From a virus: DNA of 24,083 bases. The stretch is from the IMG/VR virus record IMGVR_UViG_3300028597_000335, positions 1-24,083 of that record, one strand, 5' to 3'. Shown one piece after another: positions 6,484-13,725 of this stretch. Positions within the stretch are counted from its first letter, which is position 1; every line of letters begins with the position of its first letter. The notes under the pieces are model-generated. The model had not been told where the DNA came from, did not search any database, and worked only from the letters and a program-made list of their open reading frames with translations. The translations under genes and the position numbers were made by a program.

Positions 6484-6749
6484 GACAGAAACTCCTCGAA
6501 ACGTTGACGGACACGTTGGGCACGAACCAGTTCAGCACCGGACTCAGCTTTTTCCAGTTCCAGACGATCAATCTCAACTTGACTCTCTTCGATCTGATCT
6601 TTCAGTTCTTTTTCAGCGGCAACCATTTCTTCCTGAGCTTTACGGAACAGACCAAGAGCCTTGTCTACCAGATCGCTTGGCTTGCGTCGAACCTTGATAC
6701 CGATGCCCAGACCCGCCAGAGCGGAACCGAAGGTGGATTGTTGTTTCAT
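6480..6749 (-). CDS. Coiled-coil protein, 89 aa
   Basis: A short N-terminal segment with GSALAGLGIGIKVRRK (residues 8-23) is followed by one long charged helix, about residues 25-85, with heptad-like leucines, isoleucines and alternating acid/base pairs. It is probably an elongated oligomer. The basic RRK before the helix could touch DNA or membrane phosphates. ATG follows GGAGAGACAACA and lies 31 bases after a promoter -10. First gene of a transcript that continues into the barrel-like array. Confidence 0.75.
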   Translation of the reverse strand: MKQQSTFGSALAGLGIGIKVRRKPSDLVDKALGLFRKAQEEMVAAEKELKDQIEESQVEIDRLELEKAESGAELVRAQRVRQRFEEFLS

Positions 6750-6779
6750 TGTTGTCTCTCCTATGTGTTTGGTGTGTGT

Positions 6780-6808
6780 ATCTTATCAGGGTTAAGCAGC
6801 GATTGCAA
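6780..6808 (-). promoter_or_regulatory. Sigma70-like promoter, leftward
   Basis: On the minus strand, TTGCAA (6803-6808), 17 bp, TAAGAT (6780-6785). The -10 is identical to that of the promoter at 7655-7683. It overlaps the 3' end of the gene at 6792 and lies just before the coiled-coil gene, so it would boost the 6749-5297 group. Confidence 0.55.
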
Positions 6809-7136
6809 CAGTATTTTCAAGCTCTACCACTTTACCACCAGACCCTCGTGGGTTGGTTGGCTTAGGACCGTCATTATCAGGCCCCGGACCTTTGGTGTCA
6901 ACCTTTTTGTTCAACTTGTTTTCACTGTTGAGGCGATGAATCAAACCAGCAAACTGGCGATGGTCAACCTCGCTCATCGGAGAACTGACATCAAACAATT
7001 CACCACCCGTGTAGGTTGCCGCGATTTGACCATACATCGCTCCGAGGATGGCAAGATGACCAGCTGGGATATTGTGTCGGGTTACGACGTTGCCCGTGAT
7101 TGTAATACCCATTTCTTCCGAATGTACAGATTTCAT
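6792..7136 (-). CDS. Hypothetical protein, 114 aa
   Basis: Structured N-terminal part to about residue 72 (GITITGNVVTRHNIP, LAILGAMYGQIAATYTGG, HRQFAGLIHRLN), followed by a Pro/Gly-rich flexible tail (GPGPDNDGPKP, then a short hydrophobic end ENTVAIAA). The ATG overlaps the stop of the preceding gene (ATGA). No family recognised. Low-complexity tails of this type often join a domain to a partner-binding end, but that is inference. Confidence 0.7.
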   Translation of the reverse strand: MKSVHSEEMGITITGNVVTRHNIPAGHLAILGAMYGQIAATYTGGELFDVSSPMSEVDHRQFAGLIHRLNSENKLNKKVDTKGPGPDNDGPKPTNPRGSGGKVVELENTVAIAA

Positions 7137-7315
7137 TTTGCGATCTCTTCAAGAATGATTACACCTTCGGTCAACGGATCAAGAACCATTTCAAGGGCTG
7201 AGCGTATATCTTGAATACTAACACTACCGAATCTACCATCCAGCTGGTTGAGTAAAGCGTTCAATCCAGCTTCAGCCTGACCACATTTCATATAAGCAGC
7301 TTCCATTTTATTCAT
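7133..7315 (-). CDS. Hypothetical protein, 60 aa
   Basis: Helical small protein, MNKMEAAYMKCGQAEAGL then SIQDIRSALEMVL and a C-terminal EEIAK. Overlaps with both neighbours (ATGA each side) show that it belongs to a tightly coupled four-gene chain from 7634 to 6792. No recognised domain. Confidence 0.7.
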   Translation of the reverse strand: MNKMEAAYMKCGQAEAGLNALLNQLDGRFGSVSIQDIRSALEMVLDPLTEGVIILEEIAK

Positions 7316-7542
7316 TTTGCAATCTCCCGACGCAGGTCTTTAAGGAATGCTCGCATCTCTTTCCCCTCGTCTTCGCTAAGCACAAGGTCTCGGACCAGAC
7401 GACCGATAACTTCGTATGTAAACACAGTAGATTGCTGAGACAAGTCAATCTGAACAATTGCTTCAAGTGCCTGAGTTTCATCAAGGTCGTATGCGAGTTC
7501 AGTCAAGTTTACTTTTGCAGGTACTGTTACGTCAATAGTCAT
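7312..7542 (-). CDS. Hypothetical acidic protein, 76 aa
   Basis: Start taken at the ATG giving MTIDVTVPAKVNLTELAYDL, because TGGAG lies seven bases upstream and the ATG overlaps the stop of the 31-aa membrane protein. The frame extends 47 codons further upstream but that part is read in another frame by the small gene. N-terminal strand, central helix, C-terminal charged helix ending LRREIAK. Function unknown. Confidence 0.72.
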   Translation of the reverse strand: MTIDVTVPAKVNLTELAYDLDETQALEAIVQIDLSQQSTVFTYEVIGRLVRDLVLSEDEGKEMRAFLKDLRREIAK

Positions 7543-7634
7543 TTCATTACTCCAGTAAGTCCAGAATTGTTCGGTGGGTCTTGCTGGCTCCATATGAGCA
7601 CTAAGGCAAGAATCACTAGGATTAAAAGTTCCAT
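7539..7634 (-). CDS. 31-aa single-helix membrane microprotein
   Basis: Begins MELLILVILALVLIW, a hydrophobic helix of about 15 residues with almost no N-terminal tail, followed by a short polar Gln/Pro/Asn segment. AAGGAGACAC precedes the ATG, the promoter -10 at 7655-7660 lies about 20 bases upstream, and the stop overlaps the next ATG. First gene of its transcript. Such phage microproteins sometimes act on envelope or lysis timing, but nothing here assigns a role. Confidence 0.72.
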   Translation of the reverse strand: MELLILVILALVLIWSQQDPPNNSGLTGVMK

Positions 7635-7654
7635 GTGTCTCCTTGTTGGTGCTC

Positions 7655-7683
7655 ATCTTACTGAAGTCTGAGCACCTTGTCAA
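7655..7683 (-). promoter_or_regulatory. Sigma70-like promoter, leftward
   Basis: On the minus strand, a consensus TTGACA (7678-7683), 17 bp, TAAGAT (7655-7660). It starts transcription just ahead of the 31-aa membrane microprotein and lies right after the stop of the gene at 7687. Confidence 0.8.
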
Positions 7684-7686
7684 CAG

Positions 7687-7845
7687 TTAATTTTCAACTT
7701 CTTCAATACGAATGAGATGTGACCAGATTCCGTCCTCATGGAACAAATCCATGACCAAGGTTCCCAATGAGCACAGGTCGGATGCTGCACCCAATGCTTC
7801 ACCAGTTTCCTTATGGAACAACCTGTACTTCGGTTTGTCACTCAT
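7687..7845 (-). CDS. Hypothetical protein, 52 aa
   Basis: MSDKPKYRLFHKETGEALG then a helix around LGTLVMDLFHEDG and ILRI-type end strand. The ATG overlaps the end of the polymerase C-terminal gene (ATGAGTGA), so it is translated after the polymerase piece. A longer in-frame version beginning ten codons upstream would cover polymerase codons and is not favoured. Family not recognised. Confidence 0.7.
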   Translation of the reverse strand: MSDKPKYRLFHKETGEALGAASDLCSLGTLVMDLFHEDGIWSHLIRIEEVEN

Positions 7846-8383
7846 CGTCGTCTTCCTCTTCGTCACCAATAGCATTGATCAGCTTCTCAGCCTTTGCAAA
7901 ATAGTACTCGTAATCGAGGCCCCAGTCAAAGTCTTTCATGTCATTGCACACACGAACGTTCCACTCTTTGTCGATACCCTGTCGGCGTGGTGCCGTGGGG
8001 TCCTTAGCAGAAGCCAGTGGTGGCATGATCTTGACCAGCTTACCACCGTTCACGACAGGGATATAACGGCAGATGTTCTGAATCTGCTCATCCATCTCAA
8101 CGCCACTGAACTCATCAATCGTGACGTACATCAGCTTGTCAGTTCGCTTCACCTTTGTACGCAGAGTGAAGTCGTATGGTTCCTTGTGGTTCAGGATAAA
8201 GTCTTTGTAACTACACAGACCCAGAAGGTCGGCAGCTACAGCCATCGAAATCACCATAGCCGAGTGGTTTTTTTGCCACCCTAACTCCTCAAATGGCAAC
8301 GCTTCATACGCACCCTTGGTCTTAGCTTCACCTGACTCAATCATTGCTCTGAGAGCCTTTACAACCTCTTCATGCGACATCAT
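7838..8383 (-). CDS. Family B DNA polymerase, C-terminal part (thumb), 181 aa
   Basis: This is the missing C-terminal portion of the polymerase encoded at 8595-10361. After about 20 non-conserved residues it carries KTKGAYE (21-27), the KxKGxYE motif that follows the palm strand in phage family B enzymes. Thumb features come next: KNHSAMVISMAVAADLL, NICRYIPVVNGGKLVKI, and a final WNVRVCNDMKDF followed by YEYYFAKAEKLI. It ends in an acidic tail. It has no catalytic residues alone and must associate with the N-terminal protein. AAGGAGACTA precedes two adjacent ATG codons; either may be used. Its stop overlaps the next gene. Confidence 0.82.
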   Translation of the reverse strand: MMSHEEVVKALRAMIESGEAKTKGAYEALPFEELGWQKNHSAMVISMAVAADLLGLCSYKDFILNHKEPYDFTLRTKVKRTDKLMYVTIDEFSGVEMDEQIQNICRYIPVVNGGKLVKIMPPLASAKDPTAPRRQGIDKEWNVRVCNDMKDFDWGLDYEYYFAKAEKLINAIGDEEEDDDE

Positions 8384-8407
8384 TAGTCTCCTTACACCAC
8401 TGACTAA

Positions 8408-8602
8408 TCATTGACCATACCTCTTATTGATTTCGTATTTAAGTGTTTCAGGACTGCACTCGATGACACTCTGGAAGAAACGACCATCCAATCGAAGAGA
8501 CAGCCACCCGTCTCCAGCACCAATTGTTGCCCCGTGCTTTTTGAGTACCACGCGCAGTTCTCTCATGAACTCTACCTGTCTGATTTCTGCTAGGTTAGCC
8601 AT
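8408..8602 (-). CDS. 64-aa protein encoded between the two polymerase parts
   Basis: MANLAEIRQVEFMRELRVVL, a basic helix, then GDGWLSLRLDGRF and a helix ending EINKRYGQ. Its ATG lies inside the last codons of the polymerase N-terminal gene (ATGGCTAA) and it ends 24 bases before the polymerase C-terminal start. It shows no GIY-YIG, HNH or LAGLIDADG motif and no sign of a group I intron or intein, so it is not a recognisable homing element; it could be a remnant or simply a cargo gene. It may be needed for assembly of the split enzyme, but that is speculative. Confidence 0.72.
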   Translation of the reverse strand: MANLAEIRQVEFMRELRVVLKKHGATIGAGDGWLSLRLDGRFFQSVIECSPETLKYEINKRYGQ

Positions 8603-10361
8603 CTACCTTCTTCTCCTTAATCGCGATGTAGTTGTTGACATCCCGGATAAGCATTTTGCTGTAAAGCTCGCCTTCCATCTCAAGACCTGTCAATTTTTCC
8701 CAGTCTGCCACAAGCTGCTTCACCTTGTCCATATCTGATTTGCGAGCGATGAACTCGAAACCGTCAGTGTTGCACATCAACATCTTGGCTCCAACCTGAT
8801 CCATCATAGCCTCAGCCAGCATGCAAAGCAACAGCTGACCGTTGATCGTAATCGACATCGTGAACTGAGGGTCGTACATCGGGCTGAATTTGTCGTTCGA
8901 TGCTCCATACGTTCCGTTCAGTGCCAGCTTCAACGCCTTGTTCTGAGCAGACTTCTTGTCGTAGCTCTTACGTTCAACGTACAGTGCCTGATAGATATCG
9001 CAGAACAGTTCACCAAGGTGTGCTGGGTACAGACGGTTCTTAATCGACAGGTTTGGGTAGTAAGATGCAACGTCATACGTGTAGATCTGCCACTCATCAT
9101 CGGATGTGTGTACACCACGACAGGCCCCATGGATCCCACCTGTTCCGAAGTCAAACTGGAAACCATCAATGACAACGTTCAATGGACCAGAGGTTGCTGG
9201 TTTACCATCAAGCTTCGCCACACCATCGGTCACACGCCAGCAGAAATAGTAGCTACCGGTACCCTTTGGAGACTTCAACTCCTTCATTTCAATCCAACCC
9301 ATTGGGTGGAGGGCCATCAGTTCGTCCACGTGCTTCTGTGTCGGAACGTACCGCTTGTTCTTACTCCCCTGTTCCGGGCAATTCATCTTGATCGACTTGA
9401 CTTTCATGTTGGCATACTTGGCCACATCACCCAGTTCGTGTTCCTCAAGGTCAGACAGCGACCCTTTGGTCTCGATGATAGTCTTGTTCAAGAACCACTG
9501 GTGGATCGCTTGGAACTCTGGTCGATTGAACTTCACGTAAGGCAGAACACAGTCACGCAGATGGATCTGTTTACGCTTGGTCTGCTGCATCTTACGAACC
9601 ATCTTCGGACCCTGCTTCACCATCTTGTAGCAAACACCCGGGCGAGCTTCTTCCAGTCGGTTAACGAACAGTTCCTTGCCGATTTTGGTGTCGTTGAAGT
9701 TGGTACAGTCAAACCCAAACTGCTCAGACAACTCTTCACGCATCACCAAAGCATCATAGCTATAGTGATAGAACTTACAGGTTTCCCATACGTCTTTCTT
9801 GTTATAGCCTACCAACACATCCATCTGTTCCTCGTTGAGGTGCATGCCCGGTGGATACGGAAGGTCTGTAATCTCATCTGAACGCATGTTGTTCTCCAAC
9901 ATCTTCAGGGATGTGGAGCGTGCCCGGTTGTCAAAGTGGTGTACTTTGTACAAGTCAACCTGTGGAATGATCACATCCGCAGACTTGATCTGACTACCGA
10001 ACTGGCTCTCTTTCATTTCTTCAAAGATCGAACACGACTTGGCATACAGACGGTCAGGTGTAATGTAGAAAGTCTGACCCCGACTCTTTGCAAGCTTGGC
10101 GTTCTCCAAGATGTAATGGAGCATTGGATAGTCGTATCCAATGTTGTTAAACCCAACCATCCGATATTTACCCACCTTTACCTTACGCAGGAACTCCAGC
10201 AATTCAGCTGACTCATTCTTGCGAGTAGAGATCTCGTACACTCGCATACCCTTACCGTTGGCATAGCAGGCTGCAAGCGTAAAGATGGTCGGATAGCATT
10301 CGATGTCATAGATGAAATCGGTTGCTAGAAACTTCTTTCCTTCAAATTGTGTAATGTCCAT
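8595..10361 (-). CDS. Family B DNA polymerase, N-terminal part (exonuclease and palm), 588 aa
   Basis: Replicative polymerase with 3'-5' proofreading domain: Exo I D19/E21 (YDIECYP), Exo II around FNNIGYDYP (71-79) and Exo III Y186-D190 (GYNKKD). Palm motif A is D430 in YDVASYYPNL; motif B is KALKLALNGTYGASND (475-490); motif C is CNTDGF with D533 as the only Asp of the usual DTD. The protein stops after VNNYIAIKEKK, exactly where a contiguous enzyme would continue with KxKGxYE; that segment and the thumb are encoded at 7838-8383. ATG at 10361 follows AAGGAGAGAAC. The break falls outside all catalytic motifs, so the enzyme is presumably active as a two-subunit complex. Confidence 0.93.
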   Translation of the reverse strand: MDITQFEGKKFLATDFIYDIECYPTIFTLAACYANGKGMRVYEISTRKNESAELLEFLRKVKVGKYRMVGFNNIGYDYPMLHYILENAKLAKSRGQTFYITPDRLYAKSCSIFEEMKESQFGSQIKSADVIIPQVDLYKVHHFDNRARSTSLKMLENNMRSDEITDLPYPPGMHLNEEQMDVLVGYNKKDVWETCKFYHYSYDALVMREELSEQFGFDCTNFNDTKIGKELFVNRLEEARPGVCYKMVKQGPKMVRKMQQTKRKQIHLRDCVLPYVKFNRPEFQAIHQWFLNKTIIETKGSLSDLEEHELGDVAKYANMKVKSIKMNCPEQGSKNKRYVPTQKHVDELMALHPMGWIEMKELKSPKGTGSYYFCWRVTDGVAKLDGKPATSGPLNVVIDGFQFDFGTGGIHGACRGVHTSDDEWQIYTYDVASYYPNLSIKNRLYPAHLGELFCDIYQALYVERKSYDKKSAQNKALKLALNGTYGASNDKFSPMYDPQFTMSITINGQLLLCMLAEAMMDQVGAKMLMCNTDGFEFIARKSDMDKVKQLVADWEKLTGLEMEGELYSKMLIRDVNNYIAIKEKKVDG

Positions 10362-10379
10362 GTTCTCTCCTTATTTAAA

Positions 10380-10694
10380 TTACCACAAGCCTTGCGGGAG
10401 CATGTTCCTCTCAATACCGTCTTTTGCGAACTTGTTCCACGTAACCCGCAACTTGTCATGTTCGTATGTTGCACAACTTCCACCATGCCTGTGCACGTGA
10501 GACATAATCGACTCTACCTGCACCGGTCCAGAGTTATACACTGGGTAGCAGATGCACTTAGCAAAGCACCCGTTGTCGAATCGCCAAGCCCGAGGTTGCG
10601 TGCCGCAAGTCTTACAATCAACCCAACCTTCACCCACCTCTTCCCAGTAGTTGCCTCGGATCTCCCAGAGTTTGTCTAGGTATTCCTTTTCCAT
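10380..10694 (-). CDS. Lar-like zinc-ribbon protein, 104 aa
   Basis: Cysteines at WVDCKTCG and, after a 13-residue loop, CFAKCICY give a likely zinc ribbon; a C-terminal LRVTWNKFAKDG recalls the AxxxWN end of Lar restriction-alleviation proteins of prophages and of similar phage zinc proteins. The insert between the ribbon and this end is longer than in Lar and holds HVHRHGGSC, possibly a second metal site. Lar proteins help phage DNA escape type I restriction; that role is only a possibility here. ATG at 10694 fits AAGGAG spacing better than the GTG one codon earlier. Confidence 0.6.
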   Translation of the reverse strand: MEKEYLDKLWEIRGNYWEEVGEGWVDCKTCGTQPRAWRFDNGCFAKCICYPVYNSGPVQVESIMSHVHRHGGSCATYEHDKLRVTWNKFAKDGIERNMLPQGLW

Positions 10695-10712
10695 CACTAT
10701 CTCTCCTTAAAT

Positions 10713-10733
10713 GAAAAGGGGCCGAAGCCCCTT
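10713..10733 (-). terminator. Rho-independent terminator with TTCG loop
   Basis: On the minus strand a 7-bp stem AAGGGGC/GCCCCTT around a TTCG tetraloop, followed by TTCATTT. It lies immediately after the primase-helicase stop (10739). The stem is nearly symmetric but lies in leftward context. The downstream polymerase would then rely on read-through. Confidence 0.82.
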
Positions 10734-10738
10734 ATTTG

Positions 10739-12652
10739 TTAGAACCCGGGATCGTCTGGATCACCTTTTGGTCCTTCTTGTCGATAAGCGTCAGTCATTG
10801 CTTTCGTTTGCTTTGTTACCCAATCATTGTAATCCATAACACCTCGGGTTTCTACATCGTAAATCCAAGAACAGATCTCACCAGTGTCACCACCACGGCA
10901 CTTAGGCATGTGGACATAGGTGCGGTTCTTCTCAATCGGGTCAGTGGACATCTTGTTACGACCAATGACAATGTTGACAGCAGCAGACTGAACGAAGGAC
11001 GAACTACCAAAGGCATCATACTCAGTCGGCATCTTCCACTCATTATCACCACCAGCAGGCTTCCTTGTGTGAAGCACATTGATGATTGTAACACCCGACT
11101 TAACCACTTGCTTCTGCCACATCATATGAGACTCTTGTGCGTCCTTGTCCATCCCTCGAAGGATATCAGTCAGAACGTCGATCACAATGATCTTACAGCC
11201 ATGTTGGTTGATCAGTTTCATGATCTGAGCTTCAAGGCCCTTAACCCCACCATCGCGTTCATCAAGAATCGTGAATCGTGGTCGTCCATCTGGGTGTGCC
11301 AGCAGATCGTCATACAGTGCCATGACTTCAGGCTTATCCAAATACTCAAGGATTGCCTCACCCTCACCCATCCAAAGCAGGTTTTTCTCAAGGTGAATCG
11401 ACAACAGGTCAATGGTGTACTGACCTTCTGTTGCTTCCAGAGATACGATGCCTACCTTCTCAGGGGCATTGAACATCCAGTAGTAAACCAGATCGTTGAT
11501 GTGGGTGGACTTACCAACCGACGTATCACCGATGATGTTTACGATTCGACCTTGAAGGATACCACCCTTCATAGCCTTTTGCAACTCGTGCCAGTGTGGA
11601 GGCAGACCGATGCGTGGTCGCATCAATTCCTCACGTACAGCACTCATCAAACCTGTGGATTCTCGAATGTTCGACTTCACCAGAGGTTTTGCATTCCAGA
11701 AGTCTCGGTTAAACTGCTTCGACTTCCCATCTTCCAACATCTTGTTCGGGTCTTTTCCAGACCACGTGACAATTTCAACCTTCTCCTTTGGGAGAACGGC
11801 AGCAATGGCGTCAGCGGCTTTGCGACCTGCATCGTCGTTGTCCATACCGATACGAATAATATCGAAGGAATCAAGGAACGAATAGTTGAGTTGGATTTGT
11901 TTTACAGCGGAACCTTCGCCACAGGTTGGGGATACTACAGCGATTGAGTCAAAGTCTTTGTCTTTCCGTGCTTCTGCCAGCATCTGGTATGCGGCACACT
12001 TATCTTCTTCACCACCTACGATCAGAATGTACTTACCACCTGCGGTGAACTTTACCTGACCCGACAGTTGGTTCTTTCCACCAGTGTTGCCAATCTTCCC
12101 GTATCGGAAGTCTTTCGGATGGTTTCGACATTTGTATCCTGCCACCTTACCATTTGTGTTTGTTTCTGGATAGTACCGGGCTGTCACATTCCCGTTTTCG
12201 TCTTTCTTAGTCAAGTGACCGTAGAACTGTAGAACCTCATCACTGATACTTCGATACCCAAGACCGGCGAAGTGAGACACCTTCGTACCGTTAACCGTCT
12301 GTTGCATATCTCGGTACAGTCCTTTGATTTCCTCTACATCCATTGGATCTAGACAATCAACAACTGTTACACCTTCTGACACTCGTTTTCTCTCCTCTGA
12401 AAGTTTTGCATCTGTTACACCCAGAATCTCAGCTGTCTTGGCTCTGCCAGCCTTGTAGTCTTTCTCTAGGTCCATATCCTCCATGTACATCACAAAGTCT
12501 TCCATACTACTACCCTTACCACATCCGTAACACCACCACGTATTATTGTGGTCATAGATGTTGAGAGAAGGTGTGGACTCCCCATGGATCGGGCAACACA
12601 CCTTATCACCGGATGTCTCTAGACCGTAGTACTTGAGAACATCTCTAATCAA
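10739..12652 (-). CDS. T7 gp4-like DNA primase-helicase, 637 aa
   Basis: Bifunctional protein that makes RNA primers and unwinds DNA at the fork. N-terminal zinc ribbon has C20, H23, C41 and C44 (CPIH and CYGC), a CHC2 set rather than the four cysteines of T7. The Toprim fold shows VGGEEDK (212-218) and GMDNDDAG (269-276). The RecA-like helicase has Walker A GDTSVGKST (375-383), a Walker B ending at D492 (KIIVID) and the later motif VLHTRKP (526-532). The start is TTG at 12652, preceded by a near-perfect AAGGAGG at six-base spacing; no in-frame ATG is closer. The unusual start may lower expression. Neighbours are polymerase and Lar-like genes downstream. Confidence 0.93.
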   Translation of the reverse strand: MIRDVLKYYGLETSGDKVCCPIHGESTPSLNIYDHNNTWWCYGCGKGSSMEDFVMYMEDMDLEKDYKAGRAKTAEILGVTDAKLSEERKRVSEGVTVVDCLDPMDVEEIKGLYRDMQQTVNGTKVSHFAGLGYRSISDEVLQFYGHLTKKDENGNVTARYYPETNTNGKVAGYKCRNHPKDFRYGKIGNTGGKNQLSGQVKFTAGGKYILIVGGEEDKCAAYQMLAEARKDKDFDSIAVVSPTCGEGSAVKQIQLNYSFLDSFDIIRIGMDNDDAGRKAADAIAAVLPKEKVEIVTWSGKDPNKMLEDGKSKQFNRDFWNAKPLVKSNIRESTGLMSAVREELMRPRIGLPPHWHELQKAMKGGILQGRIVNIIGDTSVGKSTHINDLVYYWMFNAPEKVGIVSLEATEGQYTIDLLSIHLEKNLLWMGEGEAILEYLDKPEVMALYDDLLAHPDGRPRFTILDERDGGVKGLEAQIMKLINQHGCKIIVIDVLTDILRGMDKDAQESHMMWQKQVVKSGVTIINVLHTRKPAGGDNEWKMPTEYDAFGSSSFVQSAAVNIVIGRNKMSTDPIEKNRTYVHMPKCRGGDTGEICSWIYDVETRGVMDYNDWVTKQTKAMTDAYRQEGPKGDPDDPGF

Positions 12653-12663
12653 TTACAACCTCC

Positions 12664-13167
12664 TTACAGCTGACGAACGAAAATGGTGTTCTCCAAAGTC
12701 ATGTCCTTGATGTCATAATTGTGAGCAATCCGACTGATTACACCATCAGAACCACCTTCTTCATCCAACCACTCCCATTCTTCGTCACTTGGACTTAGTT
12801 GATATGGACTATTGTCGATATGGAAAGATCGAATATGCTCACCCTCAACATGCACATCGAGGAATGCACTACCACTGCTGCTGAATGGTGGATATCCATC
12901 TAATCGTTTCTCAGCGTAAACGTATGCCCTGTCACCTTCAGAAAGGTCGAGTGTAATGATCTCGTTTGGGTCACCGTCATATTCAAGAAACGCAATGTAC
13001 TTGATCTTCTCCAGACCGTTCTTCGCACCCTGACCAATCCGAGTGATACGAGTCAGATCATACTTGACAATGAATCGTGAAGGAGACATCTCATACTGGT
13101 CAACGAAATATTCAAGACCACTCTCAGTGGCTACATCAGTCAGCCAATCACCGTTAATCATTTGCAT
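12664..13167 (-). CDS. Hypothetical protein, 167 aa
   Basis: Largest unrecognised gene in this part. MQMINGDWLTDVATES begins an alpha/beta protein with acidic stretches (DEEWEWLDEEGG near residues 129-140) and strands such as FIVKYDLTRI and AFLDVHVEGEHI. ATG at 13167 is chosen because AAGGAGTGGGAACC stands at proper spacing; a GTG three codons earlier would overlap the Shine-Dalgarno. It lies directly before the primase-helicase with an eleven-base gap, so they are likely co-transcribed. No family recognised. Confidence 0.7.
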   Translation of the reverse strand: MQMINGDWLTDVATESGLEYFVDQYEMSPSRFIVKYDLTRITRIGQGAKNGLEKIKYIAFLEYDGDPNEIITLDLSEGDRAYVYAEKRLDGYPPFSSSGSAFLDVHVEGEHIRSFHIDNSPYQLSPSDEEWEWLDEEGGSDGVISRIAHNYDIKDMTLENTIFVRQL

Positions 13168-13349
13168 GGTTCCCACTCCTTCATGTAAATTAAATGTTGC
13201 ACAGCCTTTGCCAGATCGTCAACACACCGAGTGTTGAAGCAAGTACTGATGTACGAATCGCCATCCACACAACGAATCCATCCGCGTGCAAAGTCAACCT
13301 GCATACCATACTTCATCATCCGCTCAAGGATGAATGTTTGGTCACTCAT
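13158..13349 (-). CDS. Hypothetical cysteine-containing protein, 63 aa
   Basis: MSDQTFILERMMKYGMQ opens at the ATG that overlaps the upstream stop (ATGAGTGA). The middle has WIRCVDGDSYISTCFNTRC with three cysteines, then a helix DDLAKAVQHLIYM. The frame is open for 33 more codons upstream but those fall within the preceding gene in another frame. The first ATG of the next gene lies inside its end. Family not recognised. Confidence 0.7.
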   Translation of the reverse strand: MSDQTFILERMMKYGMQVDFARGWIRCVDGDSYISTCFNTRCVDDLAKAVQHLIYMKEWEPCK

Positions 13350-13554
13350 AACGGGCCACCAATTCACGCAGTTGTTCACCACGGACGTACCGTTTGTGCA
13401 TTGACTGTACAACTCGCTCACCCGTGGTGTTGTCAATAGCAAAGTCAATTTCGAATTCTGCTACTCCGTATCTATCCTCGTACACACCGAGTTCGACGTT
13501 GTACTCATCCAGCAGCTCTGCAAACTTGTTCATGAACTCTTCATACCGAGTCAT
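13342..13554 (-). CDS. Hypothetical protein, 70 aa
   Basis: An N-terminal helix (RYEEFMNKFAELLDEYNV) is followed by a beta stretch with YGVAEFEIDFAIDN and a basic helical end. ATG immediately follows the previous TAA (TAAATG). Part of the tightly coupled chain 14955-12664. Function unknown. Confidence 0.7.
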   Translation of the reverse strand: MTRYEEFMNKFAELLDEYNVELGVYEDRYGVAEFEIDFAIDNTTGERVVQSMHKRYVRGEQLRELVARYE

Positions 13555-13725
13555 TTAGTGTTCCTCCACAACATGTACAGAAAGATCGTTGGTGCGAGCA
13601 TTGCACTTCTCCTCAAATTGTTTTAGAAAGATTGACATGTGAGCACGTAGCTGATCAGTAGACGCAAAAGTCTTGGCCAGCTTTGTGAGCTTGTTTACCT
13701 CTTCTCGGAATTCATGGTCTTTCAT
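13555..13725 (-). CDS. Hypothetical helical protein, 56 aa
   Basis: Translated directly: MKDHEFREEVNKLTKLAK followed by a helical middle and DLSVHVVEEH at the end. It exactly fills the gap between its neighbours, with its ATG overlapping the upstream stop (ATGA) and its TAA abutting the next ATG. Highly charged and almost entirely helical by appearance. No family recognised. Confidence 0.72.
   Translation of the reverse strand: MKDHEFREEVNKLTKLAKTFASTDQLRAHMSIFLKQFEEKCNARTNDLSVHVVEEH

Noticed and set aside
8384-8620. Group I intron or intein at the polymerase break
   Set aside because: Both flanks have their own start or stop codon, no splice-like residues or conserved intron pairings seen, and the middle gene lacks endonuclease motifs.
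8626-8655. TTGACA on the plus strand within the polymerase gene
   Set aside because: Points against local gene direction, and no proper -10 at 16-18 bp.
9018-9881. Plus-strand open frame (287 codons) opposite the polymerase
   Set aside because: Antisense shadow of conserved polymerase codons; no start signal.
10736-11947. Long plus-strand open frame (403 codons) opposite primase-helicase
   Set aside because: Antisense shadow of a gene with complete motifs; no start signal.
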